A stretch of DNA of 7,233 bases. It comes from Pseudomonadota bacterium. GTDB lineage: Bacteria; Pseudomonadota; Alphaproteobacteria; Rickettsiales; SXRF01. The translations under genes were made by a program, and so were the position numbers. Below are positions 1-4,871 of this stretch, in pieces. The notes beneath the pieces are model-generated. The model worked only from the letters and a program-made list of their open reading frames with translations, was not told the origin of the DNA and ran no database searches. The stretch spans positions 1-7,233 of the forward strand of contig JAGWLJ010000068.1 of the NCBI GenBank assembly GCA_028873275.1, given 5' to 3'. The stretch's first letter is position 1, and each line of letters begins with the position of its first letter.

Positions 1-13
1 TGGTTAGTGATTA

Positions 14-42
14 ATGATACGTCTTATTTACCGCGTTTCCAA
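14..42 (-). promoter_or_regulatory. candidate sigma70-type promoter reading out of the window, downstream of fabH
   Basis: Read on the minus strand, TTGGAA (37-42) and TATCAT (14-19) are separated by exactly 17 bases, matching 4/6 and 5/6 of the -35 and -10 consensus. It starts about 29 bases after the fabH stop and points away from fabH, so it would drive the next minus-strand gene beyond the left edge. In many alphaproteobacteria the gene after fabH is ihfA, but nothing of that gene is visible here. A promoter match in a short AT-rich gap can arise by chance. Confidence 0.35.
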
Positions 43-70
43 AACGAATTCAAGCAGGTAGTTGGCATTT

Positions 71-1042
71 TTACCATCTTGCTATAAAGCACCCCCAGGT
101 CAGCCCCGCTCCCAGCGCCGGGCAGGCCAGCAACTGCCCTTTTTTGATGCGTCCGTCCCGGCTGCCTGCATGCAAGGCCAGCGGGATCGACGCCGCCGAG
201 GTATTAGCGTGCCCTGCCACGGTGGAGATGACTTTATCTTCGCTTACATGCAGTTTCTGGGCAACGCCGTTCAGGATGCGCATATTGGCCTGGTGCGGCA
301 CCAGCCAGTCGACGGCGCTTGCCGGCAGCCCGAGTGCGCGCATGCCTTCTTCCACCGCCTCCGGCATCTTGATGACGGCATGGCGGAAGATCTCCTTGCC
401 CGCCATATACAGTTTTCCCGCCGTCATGGTGGAGGAGACGCCGCCGGTGGTATTCAGCAGATGGGTATATTGCCCGTCGGAATGGATGCCTGCGAACAGG
501 ATGCCCCGGTCGTTGCTGGTTCCGGGCTGCTCCTGCGCTTCCAGCACCAGCGCCGCCGCGCCGTCGCCGAAGAGGATGCAGGTGGTGCGGTCCGTCCAGT
601 CGAGAATGCGCGAATAGGTTTCGGCGCCGATCACCAGCACGCGCTTCGCCTGTCCGGAGACGATAAAGCTGTTGGCCACCGTCATGGCATAGACGAAGCC
701 GCTGCACGCCGCGTTGACGTCGAACGCCGCGCCGCGCATCATGCCCAGCTTGTGCTGCACCTTGACGGCGGTGGCGGGCATGGTGTCATCCGGCGTCGTC
801 GTGGCGACGATGACCAGGTCGATATCGTCCGGCGATACTTCGGCATTTTCAAGCGCCTGTTTTCCCGCCTGCGTGGCCAGGTCGGAGGTCAGTTCGCCCT
901 CGGCCGCGATATGCCGCCGCTCGATACCCGTCCGCTCAACGATCCATTGGTGATTGGTCTCGAGCATTTTCTCGAAGTCGGCATTTTCCATGACGCGCTG
1001 CGGCAGGTAAGCGCCGGTGCCCAGGATGACGGCTCGGCGCAT
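71..1042 (-). CDS. fabH: beta-ketoacyl-ACP synthase III (FabH)
   Basis: 323-residue condensing enzyme that starts type II fatty acid synthesis by condensing acetyl-CoA (or another short acyl-CoA) with malonyl-ACP in the cytoplasm. The full catalytic set is visible: Cys113 in NAACSGF, His250 in VPHQANMRI and Asn280 in GHANTSAASIPLAL, plus the C-terminal glycine-rich GAGLTWG near 311-317. The N-terminal ILGTGAYLP and the ERTGIERRHIA stretch are typical of the family, and the length is normal. The ATG shares its A with the plsX stop (TGATG), a sign of translational coupling, and GGGGAAG lies upstream as a ribosome binding site. It is the last visible gene of rpmF-plsX-fabH, an order widespread in bacteria. 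A long ORF on the opposite strand is a codon-bias shadow. Confidence 0.97.
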   Translation of the reverse strand: MRRAVILGTGAYLPQRVMENADFEKMLETNHQWIVERTGIERRHIAAEGELTSDLATQAGKQALENAEVSPDDIDLVIVATTTPDDTMPATAVKVQHKLGMMRGAAFDVNAACSGFVYAMTVANSFIVSGQAKRVLVIGAETYSRILDWTDRTTCILFGDGAAALVLEAQEQPGTSNDRGILFAGIHSDGQYTHLLNTTGGVSSTMTAGKLYMAGKEIFRHAVIKMPEAVEEGMRALGLPASAVDWLVPHQANMRILNGVAQKLHVSEDKVISTVAGHANTSAASIPLALHAGSRDGRIKKGQLLACPALGAGLTWGCFIARW

Positions 1043-2091
1043 CAGACTGCTTCCCCGGCTGCGGCCTGCTCCGAGAGCAGCGTGATCTCCTGAGAGATGC
1101 GGGTGTTGATGTGATGCGCCACCAGCTCCACCGCCACGCTGATGGCGTTGCAGAAGCTGAAGGCGTCGGCGCCGCCGTGGCTTTTGACGGCAATGCCGTT
1201 GAGGCCAAGGAACATGGCGCCGTTGCGCTTGCGGTCGTCGAGCTTGTCTTTAACGGCGCGCAACGCGCCATAGGCCATCAGCGCTCCGCCGCGCGCGATA
1301 GGCGAACTGGCGAAGGCTTCCTTCAGGTAAGTGCGGATCAGCCGCGCCGCGCCCTCGGCGGTTTTGAGCGCGATATTGCCGGTGAAGCCGTCGGTGACGA
1401 CGACGTCGACCGTGCCCTCGGCGATATCGTTGCCCTCGATGAAACCGTGGAAATTGAGGTCGAGCGTATTGGCCTTGAGCAGGGCTGCGGCGGCCTTGAC
1501 CTCGTCCTTGCCCTTCAGTTCTTCTGAGCCGACATTGAGCAGCCCGATGCGCGGGCGCGACAGGCCCAGCACGGCGCGGGCAAAGGCATCGCCCATGATA
1601 GCGAAGCGGTAGAGATCATTGGCGTCGGATTCGACGTTGGCGCCGAGGTCGAGCATGACGCATTCGCCGCGCAGCGTGGGGAATAACGCCGCTATGGCCG
1701 GGCGCGAGATACCGGGAAGCGTTCTCAGGATCAGCTTGGACATGGCCATCAGCGCGCCGGTATTTCCGGCCGACACTACGGCGCAGGATTTGCCTTCCTT
1801 GACCGATTCAATCGAGAGCCACATGCTGGAATTACGCCCTCGGCGCACGGCGATGGACGGCTTGTCGTCTCCGGCGATCACGCCTTCGGTGTGGATGATC
1901 TCGCTGGCCGCTTTGAGCTGTGGGATATCGGCCAGCAGCGGCTCAAGGATGTAGCGGTTGCCGTAGAGCAGGAAGCGTAGGCCGGGGTGCCGGATAAGCG
2001 CCATGCTGGCGCCGCGCAGCACGCAGCCGGGGGCGTTGTCGCCGCCCATGGCGTCCAGGGCGATCGGAAGCTGGATCCGTCCGGCAGCCAT
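1042..2091 (-). CDS. plsX: phosphate acyltransferase PlsX
   Basis: 349-residue enzyme that converts acyl-ACP and phosphate to acyl-phosphate, the acyl donor for PlsY in phosphatidic acid synthesis; members of the family are soluble and peripherally membrane-associated. Family blocks in order: IALDAMGGDNAPG (10-22), VSAGNTGALMA (106-116), VMLDLGANVESDAND (145-159), GLLNVGSEELKGKD (183-196), FIEGNDIAEGTVDVVVTDGF (217-236) and LNGIAVKSHGGAD (297-309). The length is usual. The ATG at 2091 lies 8 bases after the rpmF stop, with AGGCAG a few bases upstream as a modest Shine-Dalgarno sequence. The stop overlaps the fabH start by one base. Co-transcription with rpmF and fabH links membrane lipid synthesis to ribosome production. 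Confidence 0.97.
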   Translation of the reverse strand: MAAGRIQLPIALDAMGGDNAPGCVLRGASMALIRHPGLRFLLYGNRYILEPLLADIPQLKAASEIIHTEGVIAGDDKPSIAVRRGRNSSMWLSIESVKEGKSCAVVSAGNTGALMAMSKLILRTLPGISRPAIAALFPTLRGECVMLDLGANVESDANDLYRFAIMGDAFARAVLGLSRPRIGLLNVGSEELKGKDEVKAAAALLKANTLDLNFHGFIEGNDIAEGTVDVVVTDGFTGNIALKTAEGAARLIRTYLKEAFASSPIARGGALMAYGALRAVKDKLDDRKRNGAMFLGLNGIAVKSHGGADAFSFCNAISVAVELVAHHINTRISQEITLLSEQAAAGEAV

Positions 2092-2099
2092 AGTGCTGC

Positions 2100-2282
2100 C
2101 TAGCGGTTGACTTTCGCTTTCGTTACCTTGCGGCCGTTATAATAGCCGTCGGCCGAGACGTGATGCGGGCGCTTGAGTTCCCCGCTGGTCTTGTCCTCAA
2201 CCACATTGGTCTTGTCCAGTGAGTGGTGGGAGCGGCGCATGTCGCGCGCGGATTTGCTCTTTTTCTTTTTAGGTACAGCCAT
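2100..2282 (-). CDS. rpmF: 50S ribosomal protein L32
   Basis: 60-residue basic protein of the large ribosomal subunit. The start MAVPKKKKSKSARDMRRSHH is the classic L32 N-terminus, and the remainder (KRPHHVSADGYYNGRKV) fits alphaproteobacterial L32. It contains no cysteine, so it is the form without a zinc ribbon. The ATG has AGGA 7 bases upstream (gcaggatacgatcATG). It is the first gene of the minus-strand rpmF-plsX-fabH cluster. The DUF177/YceD gene that precedes rpmF in many proteobacteria is not present here; instead there is a 280-base divergent intergenic region. Confidence 0.96.
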   Translation of the reverse strand: MAVPKKKKSKSARDMRRSHHSLDKTNVVEDKTSGELKRPHHVSADGYYNGRKVTKAKVNR

Positions 2283-2326
2283 GATCGTATCCTGCTAGTC
2301 TGGTTTATGAATCGGCAAAGGAGGGC

Positions 2327-2355
2327 TTTATATAGCATTAAGCCGCCAAGAGCAA
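2327..2355 (-). promoter_or_regulatory. candidate rpmF operon promoter
   Basis: On the minus strand, TTGCTC (2350-2355) and TATAAA (2327-2332) are separated by 17 bases; the -10 matches 5/6 and the -35 only 3/6. The predicted start is near 2320, giving an rpmF leader of about 38 bases that contains the AGGA ribosome binding site. It lies downstream of the minus-strand terminator at 2380-2406, so rpmF could be transcribed independently of whatever that terminator ends. Confidence 0.45.
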
Positions 2356-2379
2356 AGGGTTTTCTGCGCCTCTCGGCAC

Positions 2380-2406
2380 AAAAAAAGGGCCGGGTTTCCC
2401 CGGCCC
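2380..2406 (-). terminator. strong intrinsic terminator (minus strand), owner unknown
   Basis: On the minus strand the sequence reads GGGCCGGG, GAAA, CCCGGCCC, then seven T: a perfect 8-bp GC stem closed by a GNRA-type GAAA tetraloop and followed at once by a U tract (complement of the A run 2380-2386). This is textbook Rho-independent terminator structure in that orientation only. No minus-strand gene lies directly upstream of it: the next gene in that direction starts at 2563 on the plus strand. It therefore ends either an unannotated minus-strand RNA from 2407-2560, antisense transcription from the hydroxylase gene, or a leader of rpmF. Confidence 0.75.
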
Positions 2407-2476
2407 AAGGTATCGCAGGACATTTTAACGCGGTTGGTAATATCAAGATGCGTGCCAAACCGGGAAATGAGGAAAT

Positions 2477-2521
2477 CCGCCGCTTTTGTGAAGCGCTGCT
2501 GTAAAGCGGCGGTCAATTTTT
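2477..2521 (+). terminator. terminator-like hairpin (plus strand) ahead of the hydroxylase gene
   Basis: Perfect 10-bp inverted repeat: CCGCCGCTTT (2477-2486) and AAAGCGGCGG (2503-2512), with a 16-base loop, followed by TCAATTTTT (2513-2521). This resembles a plus-strand intrinsic terminator, although the T run starts 4 bases after the stem. No plus-strand gene precedes it. On the minus strand it has no U tract and would simply be a stable stem-loop, possibly the 5' structure of an RNA ending at 2380. Confidence 0.5.
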
Positions 2522-2562
2522 GTGCAGTTATTCATTTTACTGATGAATTATGAGGCAGTAGA

Positions 2563-3789
2563 TTGGCTGGCATGACTGCTTCGTTTCCACCTTTCGACGT
2601 CGCCATCGCCGGCGGCGGCATAGTCGGCATGAGCCTCGCACTGTCGCTGGCGCGGGCGGGCATTAGCGTCGCCGTGATCGAAAAGACGCCGATGCCTTCG
2701 CAGCTGGAGCCGATGTTTGACGGGCGGGTGAGTGCGATTGCCGAGGGTTCGCGGCGCATTCTCGATGCCGCCGGTGCCTGGGCGGGCATGACGCATGAGG
2801 CGCAGCCGATTCTCGACATCCGTGTGTCCGACGGCAATACGCCGTTCTTTATTCATTATGACCATCATGAGGTGGGAAGTGCGCCGTTCGGCTACATTGT
2901 CGAGAATCGATTTATCCGTCATGCGCTGCACCGGGCGGCAGAGGCTCTCCCGAATCTCAGCATTATCGATAACAACAGCATCCGCACTTTTGAGCCGGAC
3001 GCAGGAGGTGTGACGCTGCATCTGGGTGACGGGCGGGATATCCGCTGCTCCCTGCTGATCGGGGCTGACGGCAAGCAATCCTCCCTGCGCAGGATGGCCG
3101 GCATCGATACCGTCGAGTGGAATTACCGGCAGACCGCTATCGTCTGCACCATCCATCATGAAAGGCCGCATGACGGGCTGGCGCAGGAGCGCTTCCTGCC
3201 CGCCGGGCCGTTTGCCGTGCTGCCGATGACCGGCCAGCGCTCCTCCCTCGTCTGGGTGGAGCCTGATGAACGGGTGAAGCTCTACCTGGAATTGCCGGAG
3301 GAAGAATTCGTGCAGGAGATCCGGGAACGGGTGGGAGATTATCTGGGAGAAATGCGAGCCGAGGGCCCCCGCTTCGCTTACCCGCTGTCGCTGATGCATG
3401 CGCAAAGTTATATCGGCCCGCGGCTTGCGCTGATTGGCGATGCCGCTCATGCCATCCACCCTATCGCCGGGCAGGGCGTCAACCTAGGATTCCGCGATGT
3501 CGGCGTGCTGTCGGAGCTGATTACGGGGCGCTTTCGCCTTGGCCTTGATATCGGCAGCGCCGATGTGCTGAAGCATTACCAGCGCTGGCGGCGCTTCGAC
3601 AACGTCACCATGCTGGCCGTGACCGACGGGCTGAATCGCCTATTCCGCACGCAGCTTATGCCTGTAAGACTGGCGCGGGAGTTAGGCATGTGGACCGTAG
3701 GCCGCATCCCCCCCCTCAAACGCTTCTTCATGCGCCATGCCATGGGATTGGTGGGGGACTTGCCGGAGAGCGTAAAAGAAAACGCCTAA
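2563..3789 (+). CDS. UbiH/UbiF/Coq6-family FAD-dependent ubiquinone biosynthesis hydroxylase
   Basis: 408-residue class A flavoprotein monooxygenase, predicted to hydroxylate the aromatic ring of a ubiquinone precursor using O2 and reduced FAD. Rossmann dinucleotide motif GGGIVG at 17-22, acidic IEK ending strand 2 (39-41), second FAD/NADPH motif IGADGKQS (167-174) and the third FAD motif LIGDAAHAIHPIAGQGVNLG (290-309) followed by FRD. The HPIAGQGVNLGFRD block is the UbiH/Coq6 signature, and the length fits. Which ring position it hydroxylates (UbiH, UbiF, UbiL or UbiM type) cannot be read from sequence, so no symbol is given. TTG at 2563 is preferred as start because GAGG sits 7 bases upstream; ATG at 2572 is the alternative and has no well-spaced ribosome binding site. 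Its stop overlaps the stop of the convergent Trm112-like gene. Confidence 0.9.
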   Translation: MAGMTASFPPFDVAIAGGGIVGMSLALSLARAGISVAVIEKTPMPSQLEPMFDGRVSAIAEGSRRILDAAGAWAGMTHEAQPILDIRVSDGNTPFFIHYDHHEVGSAPFGYIVENRFIRHALHRAAEALPNLSIIDNNSIRTFEPDAGGVTLHLGDGRDIRCSLLIGADGKQSSLRRMAGIDTVEWNYRQTAIVCTIHHERPHDGLAQERFLPAGPFAVLPMTGQRSSLVWVEPDERVKLYLELPEEEFVQEIRERVGDYLGEMRAEGPRFAYPLSLMHAQSYIGPRLALIGDAAHAIHPIAGQGVNLGFRDVGVLSELITGRFRLGLDIGSADVLKHYQRWRRFDNVTMLAVTDGLNRLFRTQLMPVRLARELGMWTVGRIPPLKRFFMRHAMGLVGDLPESVKENA

Positions 3790-3974
3790 AGCGCAGTTTT
3801 TTCTTCCAGTTTTCTTGCTTCCTCGGCCAGCATGATGGGGATGCCGTCGCGGATGGGATAGGCCAGCTTAGCCCTTTCGCTGACCAGTTCCTGGCGTTCG
3901 GCGTCCAGTCGCAGCGGTCCTTTGGTGACGGGGCATACCAGTATCTGGAGAAGGCGTGGATCGAGGCTCTGCAT
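3786..3974 (-). CDS. Trm112-family protein (UPF0434/YcaR type)
   Basis: 62-residue small protein. The pattern LLQILVCPVTKGPL (8-21), ELVSERAKLAYPIRDGIPIM (29-48) and LAEEAR is the UPF0434/Trm112 family consensus. In eukaryotes and archaea Trm112 is a zinc-binding activator of methyltransferases; the bacterial role is poorly defined. Only one cysteine (Cys14) is present, so the four-cysteine zinc site of eukaryotic Trm112 is absent. ATG at 3974 has AGGA 8 bases upstream. The gene is convergent with the hydroxylase gene: TAG (3786-3788, minus) and TAA (3787-3789, plus) overlap, leaving no room for a separate terminator between them. Confidence 0.9.
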   Translation of the reverse strand: MQSLDPRLLQILVCPVTKGPLRLDAERQELVSERAKLAYPIRDGIPIMLAEEARKLEEKTAL

Positions 3975-4014
3975 GGCGGTTATCCTAGCACTGGCGTGGC
4001 CTTAAAGTAAAGGC

Positions 4015-4042
4015 TTGCAAACTGAATCGAAATACCTATTAT
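4015..4042 (+). promoter_or_regulatory. candidate tRNA-Gly promoter
   Basis: TTGCAA (4015-4020) and TATTAT (4037-4042) with a 16-base spacer match 4/6 and 5/6 of the sigma70-type consensus. Transcription would begin near 4049, about 16 bases before the mature tRNA 5' end, which suits a short 5' leader trimmed by RNase P. Confidence 0.5.
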
Positions 4043-4064
4043 TCCACTCCTTCGCGTCTGGTGC

Positions 4065-4139
<75 letters not shown>

Positions 4140-4175
4140 GTCCTAATCCCCCTTCCTCTCCATTTTTCATCCTAT

Positions 4176-4189
4176 TTGATTGCGATCAA
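4176..4189. promoter_or_regulatory. FNR/Anr/FixK-type binding box (anaerobox)
   Basis: TTGAT-TGCG-ATCAA, a perfect match to the consensus TTGAT-N4-ATCAA bound by oxygen-responsive CRP/FNR-family regulators (FNR, Anr, FnrL, FixK). It lies between the tRNA-Gly and the PAS-protein gene, centred at 4182.5, and is followed by TATGAT at 4212-4217. If that is the -10 element with conventional numbering (-12 to -7), transcription starts at 4224 and the box is centred exactly at -41.5, the class II activation position. The binding protein is inferred; no regulator gene is in the window. Confidence 0.75.
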
Positions 4190-4211
4190 GTCTGCCGCTT
4201 TGCAACCGTAT

Positions 4212-4217
4212 TATGAT
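4212..4217 (+). promoter_or_regulatory. -10 element of the predicted FNR-dependent promoter for the PAS/MCP operon
   Basis: TATGAT (5/6 match to TATAAT) lies 22 bases after the end of the FNR-type box. No good -35 hexamer sits 17 bases upstream (AGTCTG), which is expected for an activator-dependent class II promoter. The predicted start near 4224 gives a leader of about 111 bases before the ATG at 4335. Confidence 0.55.
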
Positions 4218-4262
4218 ATTCACGACTGCATAATGTTCGCTGTGGTGTGGCCAGCCGCTAAA

Positions 4263-4277
4263 TTAATCCATTGTTAA
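4263..4277. promoter_or_regulatory. CtrA-type full site TTAA-N7-TTAA
   Basis: TTAA (4263-4266) and TTAA (4274-4277) are separated by exactly 7 bases (TCCATTG), the canonical binding motif of the alphaproteobacterial response regulator CtrA, which controls flagellar and chemotaxis genes in many members of the class. It lies 57 bases before the PAS-protein start and about 40 bases downstream of the predicted FNR-dependent start. It could overlap the -35 region of a second promoter (GACAAT at 4298-4303 is a weak -10 candidate) or act as a block to the upstream one. Direction of effect is not visible. Confidence 0.5.
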
Positions 4278-4334
4278 TACAGTGCGATTATGGTCGCGAC
4301 AATACTCTCCTAATCACAACCGTAGAGAGAATAT

Positions 4335-4871
4335 ATGGCAAAGGAAGAAAAAGGGCGCGATCCGTCTCTGACCGGCGTCGAGCGCACGTTCGGGAACGAC
4401 GAGATCATCGTCAGCAAAACCAATCCCAAGGGTATCATTACCTATGCCAACGAGCTGTTCCTCAAGATTGCCGATTACAGGCAGGATGAAGTGCTCGGCA
4501 AGCCGCACAATGTGATTCGCCACCCGCACATGCCCAAGGCGGTATTCAAGCTGCTGTGGGACGCGCTGAAAGACGGACAGGAAATCTTCGCCTACGTGGT
4601 CAACCGCACCAAGTACGGCGATCATTACTGGGTGCTGGCGCATGTGACGCCGTCGTTCGACGATGCCGGCAGCATCATCGGCCTGCATTCCAACCGCCGT
4701 TCGCCGCGCCGCGAGGCGATCAGCGTCATCGAGCCGCTTTACCGGCAGCTCAAGGCCATTGAGGATAAGGCCTCCACCCCGCGGGAAGCGGTGGAATCCT
4801 CTTATAACGCACTTACCGGTATTTTACAGGAAAAGGGTATCAGCTATGACCAGTTTGTCCTCTCTCTCTAA
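4335..4871 (+). CDS. standalone Aer-type PAS domain protein (CetB-like redox/energy sensor)
   Basis: 178-residue soluble protein with one PAS domain of the Aer type (about 20-125) and a helical C-terminal tail; no signal peptide or membrane segment. Aer-like blocks: YANELFLKIADY (37-48), GKPHNVIRHPHMPKA (55-69), LLWDAL (73-78), NRTKYGDHYWV (90-100) and, after the PAS core, IEPLYRQL (132-139), matching VEPLYKAL in E. coli Aer. E. coli Aer binds FAD here, and Arg62, His63 and Trp75 align with its Arg57, His58 and Trp70; Asp60 is replaced by His65. No HAMP or signalling domain is attached, but the next gene supplies both and overlaps by 26 bases in another frame. The tail ending GISYDQFVLSL looks like a natural C-terminus, so a frameshifted Aer is less likely. 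The ribosome binding site is weak (GAGAGA). Cofactor binding and the partner are inferred. Confidence 0.88.
   Translation: MAKEEKGRDPSLTGVERTFGNDEIIVSKTNPKGIITYANELFLKIADYRQDEVLGKPHNVIRHPHMPKAVFKLLWDALKDGQEIFAYVVNRTKYGDHYWVLAHVTPSFDDAGSIIGLHSNRRSPRREAISVIEPLYRQLKAIEDKASTPREAVESSYNALTGILQEKGISYDQFVLSL

Noticed and set aside
62..1093. 343-codon plus-strand ORF opposite fabH
   Set aside because: Arg/His/Ala-rich translation with no recognisable domain, lying antisense to fabH with its intact catalytic triad; typical shadow of GC-rich coding sequence.
2223..2504. 93-codon plus-strand ORF overlapping rpmF antisense
   Set aside because: Overlaps rpmF on the opposite strand and ends inside a hairpin; no start context or domain.
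2328..2516. 62-codon minus-strand ORF between rpmF and the hydroxylase gene
   Set aside because: TTG start without a ribosome binding site, spans a terminator hairpin and the rpmF promoter candidate, no recognisable motif.
2548..3459. 303-codon minus-strand ORF opposite the hydroxylase gene
   Set aside because: Antisense to a gene with all three flavoprotein motifs; composition shows codon-bias shadowing and no domain.
4663..4845. 61-codon upstream extension of the MCP reading frame
   Set aside because: It lies inside the PAS gene in another frame, is Arg/Ser/Pro-rich shadow sequence, and ATG 4846 has a good ribosome binding site just before the first membrane helix.
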